Origin: Pirellulaceae bacterium
Lineage (GTDB): Bacteria; Planctomycetota; Planctomycetia; Pirellulales; Pirellulaceae
Length of the DNA stretch: 64,000 bases
NCBI GenBank assembly: GCA_019636385.1
Contig: JAHBXT010000002.1
Coordinates: 930,001-994,000, forward strand
Direction: 5' to 3'
A model generated the notes under the pieces. The model saw only the letters and a list, made by a program, of their open reading frames with translations. It ran no database searches and was not told the origin of the DNA. Of the stretch, positions 37,846 through 47,294 are shown one piece after another; position 1 is the first letter of the stretch; every line of letters starts with the position of its first letter. Position numbers and translations under genes: made by a program.

Positions 37846-37873
37846 TTGGAGAATCTGTGACAATTGGAATAAT
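37846..37873 (+). promoter_or_regulatory. Candidate sigma-70-type promoter of glgC
   Basis: TTGGAG (37846-37851) and AATAAT (37868-37873) are separated by 16 bases, about 100 bases before the glgC start. The match is moderate (4/6 and 5/6). A short direct repeat CAATTGGA overlaps it. Confidence 0.3.
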
Positions 37874-37975
37874 GCGCGCGAATCTAATCAATTCCGCGAT
37901 TCTCTCGAAAAGGGAAAGATGCTATCTTGACGATGTTCCTACCTGGCAACCGACTCACGGAGAAGCGCTGCGCAG

Positions 37976-39268
37976 ATGAGAAACAACCTTTTGGCAAGCA
38001 CGACGGCTGTTGTTCTAGCCGGTGGCAAAGGCACGCGATTAGAACCGCTGACGCTGGATCGAGCCAAGCCAGCCGTCCCGTTTGGCGGCAACTATCGCAT
38101 CATTGATTTCGTCTTGTCCAATGCGATCAATTCCGGTCTACGCCGGTTGCTGGTGCTGACCCAGTACAAAGCGCTTAGCCTGGACCGGCATATCAACCTG
38201 GGATGGCGACAGTACTTCTGCGCCGAATTGGGCGAGTTTCTGGATGTCGTGCCGCCTCAACAGCGCATCGATGAGCATTGGTATCAAGGGACTGCCGATG
38301 CGGTGTATCAGAATATTTTCGTGATCGAAAAGGATCGTCCAGAATATGTGGTGATCCTGGCGGGCGACCATATTTACAAGATGAATTACTTGTCAATGCT
38401 CGAATTCCATCGAGAGATGGATGCTGATTTGACAGTGGGCGCACTGAATGTATCCCGTGAATCAGCCAAATCATTTGGCGTGATCGAAGTTGATTCGCAG
38501 TCCAGAATTGTCGGGTTCGAGGAAAAGCCTGACGAACCTAGGACATTGCCTGGAGACGACCAAACCTGCCTGGCCTCGATGGGAATCTATGTCTTTACCG
38601 CTCGATTCTTATTCGAGCAGCTGTGCCGTGACGCCACTGAGTCGGACAGTCAGCATGATTTTGGGCGTAATATCATTCCGTCGATCATCGAGTCGCATCG
38701 CGTATTTGCTTTCCCATTTAAGGATGAAAATCGTAAACGCCATGCCTACTGGCGAGACGTCGGTACAATCGACGCCTACTTTGAAGCCAATATGGATTTG
38801 ATCCATGTCGATCCGCAATTGAATCTTTACGATCAGGATTGGCCCATCCGCACTCTTCAGCCTAACTTGCCGCCACCGAAATTTGTTTTTGGAAGCGATG
38901 GCGACCCAAACCGCTGCGGGCAAGCCATCGATAGCATCGTCTGCCCGGGCACCATTATTAGTGGCGGTCGCGTGCTCCGCAGTGTGATCAGCCCTCGGGT
39001 GCGGATAAACAGCTACGCCAGCGTCGAAGATAGTATTGTTTTAGGGGGCGTGAACATCGGGCGACGCGCGCGAATACGTCGCGCCATTATCGACAAAAAT
39101 GTCAATATTCCACCGGGCATGGAAATCGGGTTCGACCCCGACCTCGATCGGCAGCGCGGCTTTACGATCAGCCCTGGCGGCATCGTAGTGATTTCTCGCA
39201 ACGACAGCCCGACCAGCGACTTTGATGAGCTACGGTATGTGGACCCTCCGTCGGCAGTCTATCGATAA
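37976..39268 (+). CDS. glgC: Glucose-1-phosphate adenylyltransferase
   Basis: 430 residues, full length. The nucleotidyl-transfer loop VVLAGGKGTRLEPLTLDRAKP is followed by GGNYRIIDFVLSN, WYQGTADAVYQN, VVILAGDHIYKM and a C-terminal left-handed beta-helix (VCPGTIISGGRV, SIVLGGVNIGRRARIRRAI). The enzyme makes ADP-glucose from ATP and glucose-1-phosphate for glycogen synthesis, usually under allosteric control by glycolytic intermediates. A GGDEF protein begins 2 bases after its stop, so the two are almost certainly co-transcribed. Confidence 0.95.
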   Translation: MRNNLLASTTAVVLAGGKGTRLEPLTLDRAKPAVPFGGNYRIIDFVLSNAINSGLRRLLVLTQYKALSLDRHINLGWRQYFCAELGEFLDVVPPQQRIDEHWYQGTADAVYQNIFVIEKDRPEYVVILAGDHIYKMNYLSMLEFHREMDADLTVGALNVSRESAKSFGVIEVDSQSRIVGFEEKPDEPRTLPGDDQTCLASMGIYVFTARFLFEQLCRDATESDSQHDFGRNIIPSIIESHRVFAFPFKDENRKRHAYWRDVGTIDAYFEANMDLIHVDPQLNLYDQDWPIRTLQPNLPPPKFVFGSDGDPNRCGQAIDSIVCPGTIISGGRVLRSVISPRVRINSYASVEDSIVLGGVNIGRRARIRRAIIDKNVNIPPGMEIGFDPDLDRQRGFTISPGGIVVISRNDSPTSDFDELRYVDPPSAVYR

Positions 39269-39270
39269 GC

Positions 39271-40314
39271 TTGAGGGCCACCAGCGTGCCTACGAATACC
39301 ACTGTTTTTCTACTCGGATTGGCGGCGGGTTCGCTTCTACTGGTATTGGGGCTGGGGCTCGGCTTCTGGTTTGGCAAGAAGGCCGGAGTGGCCGGTTCAC
39401 CCGTCCAGGGCCAACAATTTTTGGCTTTGCTCCGCAGTATGTCGCAATGGACCAGCGAGCTATCTGGGGATGTCGTCAAGTATCAGAATCAGCTCAGCAA
39501 TATCGATCAGCGAGTCCGGTCGGGCACCGCTCATCCAGAAGAAATGATGAACATGGTTTCGCAGATGATGGAAACCAACCGACAGCTTCAAGCACGCTTG
39601 GAAACGACCGAGCTGAAGCTGGATACGCAAACCGATCAATTGGCCAGCTACCTGAAGGAAGCTCGTACCGATGGCTTGACCGGCTTGATGAATCGTAAAG
39701 CGTTTGACAAAACTACCGATGAATTGTTCGTGCAGTGGCAAAAGCATTCTAAGCCATTTTGCCTGGGACTGGTCGACATCGATCACTTCAAGAAAATCAA
39801 TGACACTTATGGACATCCGGCTGGTGACCAAGTTTTGAAACAGGTTGCTGTGCTCATGCAGTCCGAGCTGACCGATTTGGTTTGCATTGCACGCTACGGT
39901 GGCGAGGAGTTTGGGTTCTTAACATTGACGCCACTGGCAGAAGCAGCCGCGCAGCTTGAGCGCTTTCGTCGCTCACTGGCCAAGATTCAAGTTGAATTCG
40001 AACAGCACGCAATCACCATGACGCTCAGCGGTGGCGTGGCTCAAATCGTTCCCAACGAACGGATCGGCCTGCTAGTCAGGCGGGCTGACGAAGCACTCTA
40101 TGCGGCCAAAACCGGAGGCCGAAATCGAGTCTACATCCACAACGGCCAGTCGTGCCAGCTCATCTCCCAGGTTCCCAGCGGACAGCACACCACCCCAGCA
40201 GTTCCTCCAGCCTCACATACGGACCCGCATCCAGCGGACCCCCCCAGTCTACATATACAACAACGATTGAAAAGAATTGTCGAAGAAGAATCTCAACGGG
40301 TTGGCGGGCGGTGA
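39271..40314 (+). CDS. Membrane-anchored GGDEF diguanylate cyclase
   Basis: 347 residues from TTG 39271, or 342 from GTG 39286. An N-terminal helix (VFLLGLAAGSLLLVLGLGLGF) and a coiled-coil linker (about 45-130) precede the GGDEF domain (about 135-290) with DGLTGLMNRKAF, DIDHFKKINDTYGHPAGD and the active-site variant GGEEF in ARYGGEEFGFL. The RxxD inhibitory site is absent (ELTD occupies that area), so product inhibition is not expected. A Pro/His-rich tail follows. It should make cyclic di-GMP at the membrane. Coupling to glgC suggests a shared switch between storage and surface life. Confidence 0.88.
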   Translation: MRATSVPTNTTVFLLGLAAGSLLLVLGLGLGFWFGKKAGVAGSPVQGQQFLALLRSMSQWTSELSGDVVKYQNQLSNIDQRVRSGTAHPEEMMNMVSQMMETNRQLQARLETTELKLDTQTDQLASYLKEARTDGLTGLMNRKAFDKTTDELFVQWQKHSKPFCLGLVDIDHFKKINDTYGHPAGDQVLKQVAVLMQSELTDLVCIARYGGEEFGFLTLTPLAEAAAQLERFRRSLAKIQVEFEQHAITMTLSGGVAQIVPNERIGLLVRRADEALYAAKTGGRNRVYIHNGQSCQLISQVPSGQHTTPAVPPASHTDPHPADPPSLHIQQRLKRIVEEESQRVGGR

Positions 40315-40408
40315 CCGAAGGTGTCCATGGGTAAGCGATGATCTTGAAGGAAGCTGCCTTCGGCACAGTTGCGCCGGGCATGAACTTCAATTTACGGGAG
40401 CTAAATCC

Positions 40409-40657
40409 ATGAACCGACAATTGCTGGCCAAGGCTATGCGAGATTCAGACAGGTGGGCAATCACTCTGGACTATGTTGATTGCCATGGTCGAAAAACTCA
40501 ACGAGTCATCAGTCCCATTCGATTTCTAGGGCGCGATCGAGTGCTCGCACTGTGCCTGAGCCGTTGCGAACCTCGGCAGTTTCAACTTGACCGTTGCACC
40601 AACATGCAAATCCAGCCGGCCAGCAATTTCCTAATGCCGGTGACCATGCCCGCGTAA
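40409..40657 (+). CDS. Small protein resembling a WYL-type module
   Basis: 82 residues starting at ATG 40409, preceded by GGGAG at 40396-40400. The order of features (RWAITLDYVDCHGRKTQRVI, SPIRFLGRDRVLALCL, CEPRQFQLDRCTNMQI) resembles the beta-rich core of WYL domains, which bind nucleic acid or nucleotide ligands in regulators. It stands alone without a helix-turn-helix. The family assignment is tentative; the gene itself is supported by its start site and composition. Confidence 0.55.
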   Translation: MNRQLLAKAMRDSDRWAITLDYVDCHGRKTQRVISPIRFLGRDRVLALCLSRCEPRQFQLDRCTNMQIQPASNFLMPVTMPA

Positions 40658-40693
40658 GCTGCTGCTGAAGCGTGCCGTGTGGTGAGTGCGCTG

Positions 40694-40810
40694 TCAGTTG
40701 TCGTGCCAGCGGAACAGCCACACATCGCAGTGTTCTGCTGCCAACGCATGAAACGCTTGCGACCCGGCAGCATCGATCCCACCGATTTCGGTAACCAACT
40801 GGTACGACAT
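40694..40810 (-). CDS. Very small protein downstream of the YeiH operon
   Basis: 38 residues, starting MSYQLVTEIGGIDAAG and ending LFRWHDN. The ATG directly abuts the TGA of the preceding 79-residue gene (TGAATG), which suggests coupled translation. No family is recognised. Composition is protein-like but the length makes this uncertain. Confidence 0.3.
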   Translation of the reverse strand: MSYQLVTEIGGIDAAGSQAFHALAAEHCDVWLFRWHDN

Positions 40811-41050
40811 TCATCGCCCCGGATACCACTGAAGCTCTGTATAAAACATGGCATCCACGGCAATATTGGCCGTCTGCATTGCCTGGATATGCTCTTGTAC
40901 TGGTCGCCAACGCGCTATGCGTGGCAACGCCCAAAGCCAAATGACCAACACGATAGTCACTGCCAAACACAGCCGGCCAGTCCGCTTCCAACTGTATCGA
41001 CATGACTGGCTGGTCTGGGGGCTTTCGTTCATTTCGAAATGCGATCGCAT
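40811..41050 (-). CDS. Small single-pass membrane protein
   Basis: 79 residues with one membrane helix (RLCLAVTIVLVIWLWALP) and a short C-terminal domain (RPVQEHIQAMQTANIAVDAM, FYTELQWYPGR). It starts 6 bases after the stop of the YeiH-type transporter, so translation is likely coupled. Function unknown; it could be an accessory subunit of the transporter. Confidence 0.55.
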   Translation of the reverse strand: MRSHFEMNESPQTSQSCRYSWKRTGRLCLAVTIVLVIWLWALPRIARWRPVQEHIQAMQTANIAVDAMFYTELQWYPGR

Positions 41051-41056
41051 TACGGT

Positions 41057-42676
41057 TTACTGTTTGAAGACGACGCCAAACATCCAGTAGGCCATGATCA
41101 AAGTCAACAACAGATTCAAGCACTGGCCGCATACGTAAAGCACAACCGGCTTGCCGTTACGCAGGTAAGGAGCCAATTGCCGAAAATCGGTTGATAAGCC
41201 TATAGCCACGAAGGCAACGCAGAATATCCAGCCCCGCAGCAGGCTGGTGGACTTGCCCGTCGCCACCTGGATCCAGCTTTCACCAAATAGCGAATGCCAG
41301 AATATCAAAGAACATCCAATCGAGGCGATCAAGAACCCCAAGACAAATTTGGGAAATCGTCTCCATAGTTCCATCCAGCCAATCGCATTGGTAGCAGCAG
41401 CCAGACTGGACACTTGAACCTGGCGGTCGCCTACACTGCGGGTTGAAGTATGATTCTCAGTTGACTCTCGAATCTGCTGCGGTTCCACCCAACGCGCCCA
41501 GTAGACGGCAATCGCCAGTGCGATGACTCCGATCATAATATTCTGAATCATTTTGACCGTCACCGCTGTTTCGCTGCCACGAATCCCGAGAACTTCCCCG
41601 GCAGCTACGACGGCCCCAGTCGAATCCAGCGTTCCACCGATCCATGCGCCACCTACCACAGGATCAAGCCCCAGCCAGCCGACTGCCAAGGGCATTACAA
41701 TCATCATCACAGCGGTAAAACACAGTGACAATCCAATCGCCAACGACAACTCCTCTTGTTTGGCTTTACAAGCTGCTGCTGTGGCAATCGCTGCTGATAC
41801 GCCGCAAACGCTCATATCAGCAGAGATCACCAGATTCAGTGACCGACTTTCTAATTTCAGTACCCGCTGGCCAAAGATGTAGGTGGCTGTCAACACAACT
41901 GGCGTAACTACCCAAGCGACCAACACGCCTGGCGCGCCCAATGCCAATAACCGCGATACCAGGACTTCCGCACCCAACAAGACCAGCCCAATTTTAATGA
42001 ACAACTCACCATGCAAGGCAGGCCTAAACCACCCCGGTGTCCCCAGCGTATTACAGATCAGCATTCCGATTAACAGCCCCCACAGTGGATACTCGAAGTT
42101 ATAGTACTTGACCACGCTTTGGGCGGCCAACAGGTACGCTGCGACAGCCAGTGCAAACAGCCCCGGAAAGCCGCACAAGAATTGCGTTATGCTCAGCCCC
42201 CTCAGCCACATCGCCGCACAGCCAATGGCCGTTAGAATGGCAAACGTCCCCAGCAGAGGCTGCCACTGAATGATTCCCTCTGGCTTCCCGTCCTTGCCTC
42301 GCTTGCGAAAAGATTCCGTCGGCCAGTCGGTCCAAGACTCCAGCTTTGCCAACCAGTCGCTAGTGGCGGAACTCCAATGAATTCCTAGACTTTCCAAGGT
42401 CGAACGATTTCGCTGTTTGGCGAGTGCCCTGCGATCTGCCTCCGACAGCTTTGATTCTTCCTCGAACGTCAGCTTGGTTTGTTCGAAACGCAATTGATCT
42501 GATCTCTGTTTGGCCGCCTGCCAATCGACGTCTAGCGGGCGTGCTGCATAAGTTAGGATCAGCAGAATTGCCAGGGTCAATAATCCGGTGGTTGTTGCCG
42601 CCCAGTCTTCGGTCCAACGCATTTTCAACGCTCCAGATGCTGAGGCTTCCGATTCCGAAGACTGTGCATTGATCAC
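41057..42676 (-). CDS. YeiH-family (UPF0324) putative sulfate exporter with an N-terminal extension
   Basis: 539 residues. Family marks: [70 protein letters not shown]. About ten membrane helices are expected. Members are annotated as sulfate exporters (PF03601) with limited experimental support. An extra N-terminal region of about 150 residues (a membrane helix, then a charged, Gln/Arg/Glu-rich segment, then another helix) is beyond the usual length of about 350. Two small genes follow closely on the same strand. Confidence 0.8.
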   Translation of the reverse strand: MINAQSSESEASASGALKMRWTEDWAATTTGLLTLAILLILTYAARPLDVDWQAAKQRSDQLRFEQTKLTFEEESKLSEADRRALAKQRNRSTLESLGIHWSSATSDWLAKLESWTDWPTESFRKRGKDGKPEGIIQWQPLLGTFAILTAIGCAAMWLRGLSITQFLCGFPGLFALAVAAYLLAAQSVVKYYNFEYPLWGLLIGMLICNTLGTPGWFRPALHGELFIKIGLVLLGAEVLVSRLLALGAPGVLVAWVVTPVVLTATYIFGQRVLKLESRSLNLVISADMSVCGVSAAIATAAACKAKQEELSLAIGLSLCFTAVMMIVMPLAVGWLGLDPVVGGAWIGGTLDSTGAVVAAGEVLGIRGSETAVTVKMIQNIMIGVIALAIAVYWARWVEPQQIRESTENHTSTRSVGDRQVQVSSLAAATNAIGWMELWRRFPKFVLGFLIASIGCSLIFWHSLFGESWIQVATGKSTSLLRGWIFCVAFVAIGLSTDFRQLAPYLRNGKPVVLYVCGQCLNLLLTLIMAYWMFGVVFKQ

Positions 42677-42831
42677 AGCTCGCCTGTTGGATGTTCAGGT
42701 ATAGAAATTCTGCTGGGCGATGATTCACAGGGTTCGGACCGCTACCCAGCGACACGCGGTTCCGTAAGATATTCGATAATTGGCCAACGCGAAAGTTGTC
42801 CAAAGATACATCTTCTAGTAGGAACCTCACC

Positions 42832-43713
42832 ATGCGCTGGCAAGGGCGTGAAGGCAGCAAAAACGTTGAAGATCGCCGAGGACTGCGTGGTCCCGTGATG
42901 GGAGGCGGTCTGTTGATCGTAATTATTGGTGCTATATTCGCGCTCCTTAGCGGTGCCAATCCGCTGCAAGTCATGCAGCAAGTAGGCGTGCAGCTGCAAC
43001 AACAAAATGCCGGCCAGCTAGCCGATGATGCAGACCCGCATGGCCAGCGTCCCGACGATACCCTGGCGGAATTCTCCAGCGTTGTCTTCAAAGATCTGGA
43101 GGATGTCTGGAATAGTCTGTTTCCTGAGCACTTTAATCGCCCCTACCAAATGCCGGGACTCGTGCTGTATGACGGAAACGTAGAAACTCGCGGTTGTGGT
43201 GTAGCTGGTTCGGCCGTTGGACCGTTTTATTGCGGCGGCGACAGCAAGGTATATATCGACTTATCGTTTTTTAACGAATTGCAGACTCGCTTTAAGGCTC
43301 CCGGAGAGTTTGCCTGTGCCTATGTGATCGCACATGAGGTGGGCCACCATGTACAGAACCAAATTGGCTGGCTGGAAAAGGTCCAACGCGAGCAGCAGAC
43401 ACTATCCAAAGTGGAAAGCAATCGGTTGTTGGTGCGGCTGGAGCTGCAAGCCGACTTCTTAGCCGGAGTATGGGCACACCACGCCCAGCGGATGAAAGGC
43501 ATCCTGGAATCCGGCGATGTGGAAAGCGGCTTACGAGCTGCGGCAGCCGTGGGCGACGATACGATCATGCGCAATGCCGGCCAGCGCGTAGTACTCGACG
43601 CATTCACACATGGCTCTTCTGAGCAACGCATGAAATGGTTTAGCCTGGGCCTGCGAACGGGCGACCTGAACCACCTGATGGATATGTTCGAATTGCCCTA
43701 CGACGAGCTATAG
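42832..43713 (+). CDS. YpfJ-family neutral zinc metallopeptidase, membrane-anchored
   Basis: 293 residues from ATG 42832, chosen because the family starts MRWQGR-x-SxNVEDRRG and AGGAA lies 7 bases upstream. One N-terminal helix (GGGLLIVIIGAIFALLSG) anchors the protein with the enzyme outside. The zinc motif HEVGH (168-172) lies in AHEVGHHVQNQIGW. It belongs to the KPN_02809/YpfJ (PF04228) group. The substrate is unknown. A short-chain dehydrogenase follows 41 bases downstream. Confidence 0.9.
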   Translation: MRWQGREGSKNVEDRRGLRGPVMGGGLLIVIIGAIFALLSGANPLQVMQQVGVQLQQQNAGQLADDADPHGQRPDDTLAEFSSVVFKDLEDVWNSLFPEHFNRPYQMPGLVLYDGNVETRGCGVAGSAVGPFYCGGDSKVYIDLSFFNELQTRFKAPGEFACAYVIAHEVGHHVQNQIGWLEKVQREQQTLSKVESNRLLVRLELQADFLAGVWAHHAQRMKGILESGDVESGLRAAAAVGDDTIMRNAGQRVVLDAFTHGSSEQRMKWFSLGLRTGDLNHLMDMFELPYDEL

Positions 43714-43754
43714 TCACGCGTCTCATACACTTACCGCTAAAGGGTTTTCCCACG

Positions 43755-44543
43755 ATGCACTATTCGTTCCCCGGTCAAACGGCTCTAGTAACCGGTTCAT
43801 CCAAAGGCATTGGCCGCGCCGTAGCAATAGAATTGGCTCGCGGCGGTGCCAACGTGACCGTCAATTACAGTTCAAGCCGGCAAGCTGGCGAAGAGGTTGT
43901 TCGTGAGATCGAAAAAGTGGGTGGTCGAGCTTTGTTGGTGGGTTGCGATGTTTCTGATCAGCAAGCGGTAGAAGCCATGGTCCAACAGACTGTCGAACAT
44001 TTTGGCAGCTTGGATTTGTTTGTTTCGAATGCGGTCTACAGCGATCGGCAATTGATGGTCGAGGCTGACATGCAGGGCTTTCGCAAAACTATCGATGTCT
44101 CGATGTGGGGTGCCTTTTTTGGCGTTCGCGCGGCAGCCCAGCAAATGATTCGTCAAGGTCGTCCCGGTGCAATTACCGTGGTCAGCTCGCCGCATTCCTT
44201 GATCCCCTTTCCCACGGCCATGGCCTACAACATGGCCAAGGCAGCCATCGACCACATGGCACGCACCGCCGCTATTGAACTGATTAAATACGGAATTCGT
44301 GTCAATATTTTTCACCCAGGTTGGATCGATACGCCGGGCGAGCGAAAGTTTTTCACAGAAGATCAGTTAGCTGCCGGAGCACAGGAACTTCCCATGCAGC
44401 GTCTGGGCACCTCCGAAGAAATGGCGCATGGCATCTGCTTTACGCTTAGCCAAGAGGCGGCGTATATGACCGGGACAACGCTGACGATGGACGGCGGCGT
44501 ACAATTGCCATGGTGGTCTAAACGAACCGAAGGCGGACAATAG
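43755..44543 (+). CDS. Short-chain dehydrogenase/reductase (classical SDR)
   Basis: 262 residues. Cofactor loop TGSSKGIGRAVAIELA, NAVY in place of the usual NNAG, and the catalytic set Ser (VSSPHS), Tyr and Lys (YNMAKAA). The end contains MTGTTLTMDGG, typical of the FabG/glucose-1-dehydrogenase branch. NADP use is suggested by the NYSSSRQAG segment after the second strand. The substrate is unknown. It is convergent with a second SDR gene 7 bases away. Confidence 0.88.
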   Translation: MHYSFPGQTALVTGSSKGIGRAVAIELARGGANVTVNYSSSRQAGEEVVREIEKVGGRALLVGCDVSDQQAVEAMVQQTVEHFGSLDLFVSNAVYSDRQLMVEADMQGFRKTIDVSMWGAFFGVRAAAQQMIRQGRPGAITVVSSPHSLIPFPTAMAYNMAKAAIDHMARTAAIELIKYGIRVNIFHPGWIDTPGERKFFTEDQLAAGAQELPMQRLGTSEEMAHGICFTLSQEAAYMTGTTLTMDGGVQLPWWSKRTEGGQ

Positions 44544-44550
44544 TCTAGGC

Positions 44551-45336
44551 CTAAGAATCCTGGCGAGGCCGATCCTTGCCAACCATCAATCGGTCTGCCA
44601 GCCAGAAGAACACCGCGTTTGGCAACAACCGCACCAGCTTCAACAGGTAGACCATGCGCGTTGGAAAGGCAATTTCGTATCGTCTCCGCTCCAGCCCGCG
44701 AACAATACGCCGCGCAGCCTCCTCAGGCTTCATCAAGAAAGGCATGGGAAATTTGTTCTTGGACGTCATCGGCGTCTCGACAAAGCCCGGATTGATAACC
44801 GATACAGTGATGCCAAGCCGCTTGAGATTAGGGTATATACACTCCGCCAAATTGATCAGGGCTGCCTTGGTAGGCGCGTAGGGAGCACCGTTAGGCAATC
44901 CTCGGTACCCGGCCACCGAAGCAATCATGGCAATATGTCCCCTGCCCTGCTGGACCATCGCAGGCAAAACGGCAGCAATGGCGTATACCGTTCCTAAATA
45001 ATTGACCTCCATCGACTGGCGGTACATAGGCACATCAAACTTTGGCAATCGGGACATTAACCCCACTGCGGATGATATGACAACTAAGTCAAGCGCGCCC
45101 CCCTCGGCAATGCGACTGGCCGATTCGGCAACCGCCACTTCGTCAGTTATATCCAGAGGCTCGACTCGAATGTTTTTGGCAAGCGCGGCGACCTCGTTCA
45201 GCTTCTCATGGTTTCGCGCCGAGATCCAAACCTCGGCCGCTTGGGGTGCAATCGCCAGTGCCAATTCACGGCCAATGCCGGTACTGGCACCAAGAATCCA
45301 AACCTTGTTCCATCGCTGTTTGTAGCTGGCAGTCAT
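44551..45336 (-). CDS. Short-chain dehydrogenase/reductase, DltE-like
   Basis: 261 residues from ATG 45336; a GTG at 45402 would only add a poor leader. Motifs: GASTGIGRELALAI, SSAVG, SVAGYRGLPNGAPYAPTKAAL with catalytic Ser, Tyr and Lys, and NPGFVETPMT. A hydrophobic C-terminus (MVYLLKLVRLLPNAVFFWLADRL) may associate with membrane. It is not closely similar to the convergent SDR next door, so this is not a recent tandem duplication. Confidence 0.85.
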   Translation of the reverse strand: MTASYKQRWNKVWILGASTGIGRELALAIAPQAAEVWISARNHEKLNEVAALAKNIRVEPLDITDEVAVAESASRIAEGGALDLVVISSAVGLMSRLPKFDVPMYRQSMEVNYLGTVYAIAAVLPAMVQQGRGHIAMIASVAGYRGLPNGAPYAPTKAALINLAECIYPNLKRLGITVSVINPGFVETPMTSKNKFPMPFLMKPEEAARRIVRGLERRRYEIAFPTRMVYLLKLVRLLPNAVFFWLADRLMVGKDRPRQDS

Positions 45337-45457
45337 CTTGCTCAACGATCCGTATAACTCAAATTCTGGGGTGACAGTCCCGAAGATCCGGTTGCGCGAC
45401 ACTACAGGCTGAAGCGGCCAGGATTATACACGGTTCGGCTCCGTTGCGATGCCAGCG

Positions 45458-45676
45458 TTATCCCGACACTTCGATAATCAGCCGTCCACCAGCCACTTGT
45501 AGGGCATTTCCGCTTGTGCAGGCAGTTATCCAGAAGTATGCACAATTGATGCGCCCCAATCGACCGCGCAATACCGGCAGATTCAAGATTGAATTCTTCG
45601 GCTTGCTGCCAGCCACGCAGCGCACACGAATTCCACTGTAGGCGAAGACCAATTCCGTCAAGGGAGGTATGTCCAT
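45458..45676 (-). CDS. Possible small protein, unassigned
   Basis: A 72-residue frame starting MDIPPLTELVFAYSGIRVRC with fairly protein-like composition. There is no ribosome site and no family. It lies between the SDR gene and the tRNA, and could equally be non-coding. Confidence 0.25.
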   Translation of the reverse strand: MDIPPLTELVFAYSGIRVRCVAGSKPKNSILNLPVLRGRLGRINCAYFWITACTSGNALQVAGGRLIIEVSG

Positions 45677-45760
45677 TGCATGACAAATACTATTCTGCCC
45701 CGGTGGTCTGGCTAACAGAATCCGCTAGCATCACTTGGCCATCAGCCATTGATCGCACAA

Positions 45761-45789
45761 TTGACGCTCACCGCCTGATCCGCTATAAA
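45761..45789 (+). promoter_or_regulatory. Sigma-70-type promoter of tRNA-Arg(ACG)
   Basis: TTGACG (45761-45766) and TATAAA (45784-45789) with exactly 17 bases between, ending 9 bases before the tRNA. Both hexamers match consensus at 5 of 6 positions. Confidence 0.75.
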
Positions 45790-45798
45790 TACGGGCAT

Positions 45799-45872
<74 letters not shown>

Positions 45873-45991
45873 CTGCTGGAAGACCAATAAAAACTTAGTC
45901 GAAACGCATGTTGCGTTACCGGCCTCTTGGCCGTGCGACCATGGGGAAATTGGTCCGTCTACTGAAAAACCCCCAGCACCACCTCAGGGTT

Positions 45992-46001
45992 GGGGGGGGG
46001 G
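45992..46001. repeat. Run of ten G upstream of the integrase
   Basis: Ten consecutive G, 30 bases before the integrase ATG, preceded by CCCCC at 45970-45974 that could pair with part of it. Such runs slip during replication and can change spacing in a promoter or leader. Confidence 0.6.
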
Positions 46002-46031
46002 TAGCCGGACGTCACTCCTGGGAGCACTGTC

Positions 46032-47294
46032 ATGGCTAGGCCAAGATCACCTTTACCTTCGTTGCGTTTTCATATCTCTGGGCAGTCGGTCGTGAGAATC
46101 GGCGGGCAAGACTTCTATTTAGGGAAACACGGTTCTCCCGAATCCCTAGCCAGGTATGCGGTCCTGATAGCCGAGTACCAACGTGGAGAATTATCACTAC
46201 CCACTGGCTTTGGGATACGTGAAATTGACAGACTCGCAGGACCATTGATTAGCCCCAGTGGTCTCGCTCACCATTCGGAGGGAAGTCCAGTACTGGTCAA
46301 GCACGTCGCTTATGGCTTTTGCCAGGAAGCTGAAAAACGCGGTGGCGATAATGCGACGCTAGCTATGTTTCGAAATATTGCAGATGAACTCGTTGAACAA
46401 TTTGGTGAAATGCCTGCCGGTGAGTTTGGTCCCAGATCTCTCAAAACTTTACGGGACCGCTGGGAAACGTCGGGGCGGTTCTGTCGACGTTATGTCAATA
46501 GCAGAACGAACACGGTAATCCGCTTTTTCCGCAGTGCAGTAGCAAATGAGTTATGCGACGAGTCGGTACATCGGCGGCTGCGTACTCTCGACCCCCTTAG
46601 AAAGGGCCATTCAGTTTCGCGAGACAATCCAGAAAGGCAGGCGGCCGATCTGGATATTATACGCGAGACTGTTAAGCACCTTACTCCCACGCTTAGGGAT
46701 ATGGTAGCAGTGCAGGTGGCAACCGGTATGCGGCCGAGCGAACTGCTATCTATGCGGCCTTGCGATATTGAAAGATCCTCCGAAGTATGGCTGTATCGAC
46801 CCGCCAGCCACAAGAATATTAACAAAGGCAAGACTCGAACAATTGCACTTGTCGACCACGTGCGGGCAATAGTTGAAAATTACCTGAATCGCGCTAGCGA
46901 CGCGTTCTTATTCTCCCCTGCAGAGTCAGAACGTGAGCGTAGGTCGATGATGCGGCAGAAACGAAAGTCGAAGGTTCAGCCTTCGCAGCTTAGCCGCTGT
47001 AAACCATCTAGAAGCCGACCACCTCGATTGCGGTATACTTCCGACTCGTATAGGCGTGCGATCAAATATGCCTGCAAGAAAGCGAATTTGCAGCCGTGGA
47101 CTCCGTATGAAATTAGACATCTTACAGCTGTTGTGGTGCGAGATGCCCTCGGTCTGGAATCATCGCAAGTAATTCTCGGGCATTCCGATATCCGTACCAC
47201 GCAACGGTACGCGAAGCAAACCAATGACAAGCTAATCGAAGCAGCGATGGCAGCTCCTCGACTGGAACGAAGACAAGTGAAGGGTGGTGAGTGA
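46032..47294 (+). CDS. Tyrosine recombinase (integrase)
   Basis: 420 residues. An N-terminal segment (ISGQSVVRIGGQDFYLGKHG) is typical of planctomycete integrases. A SAM-like core-binding region (about 85-190) precedes the catalytic domain. Active-site residues: R234 in TGMRPSELL, R362 in YEIRHLTA (Tyr in the usual His position), H384 in LGHSD and nucleophile Y393 in TQRYAKQ. GGGAG 7 bases upstream supports ATG 46032. It probably integrates and excises the element at the adjoining tRNA-Arg. The next gene overlaps by one base (TGATG). Confidence 0.93.
   Translation: MARPRSPLPSLRFHISGQSVVRIGGQDFYLGKHGSPESLARYAVLIAEYQRGELSLPTGFGIREIDRLAGPLISPSGLAHHSEGSPVLVKHVAYGFCQEAEKRGGDNATLAMFRNIADELVEQFGEMPAGEFGPRSLKTLRDRWETSGRFCRRYVNSRTNTVIRFFRSAVANELCDESVHRRLRTLDPLRKGHSVSRDNPERQAADLDIIRETVKHLTPTLRDMVAVQVATGMRPSELLSMRPCDIERSSEVWLYRPASHKNINKGKTRTIALVDHVRAIVENYLNRASDAFLFSPAESERERRSMMRQKRKSKVQPSQLSRCKPSRSRPPRLRYTSDSYRRAIKYACKKANLQPWTPYEIRHLTAVVVRDALGLESSQVILGHSDIRTTQRYAKQTNDKLIEAAMAAPRLERRQVKGGE

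Noticed and set aside
45960..46001. C5/G10 hairpin before the integrase as a terminator
   Set aside because: No T run follows and the pairing is ambiguous; listed instead as a homopolymer tract.
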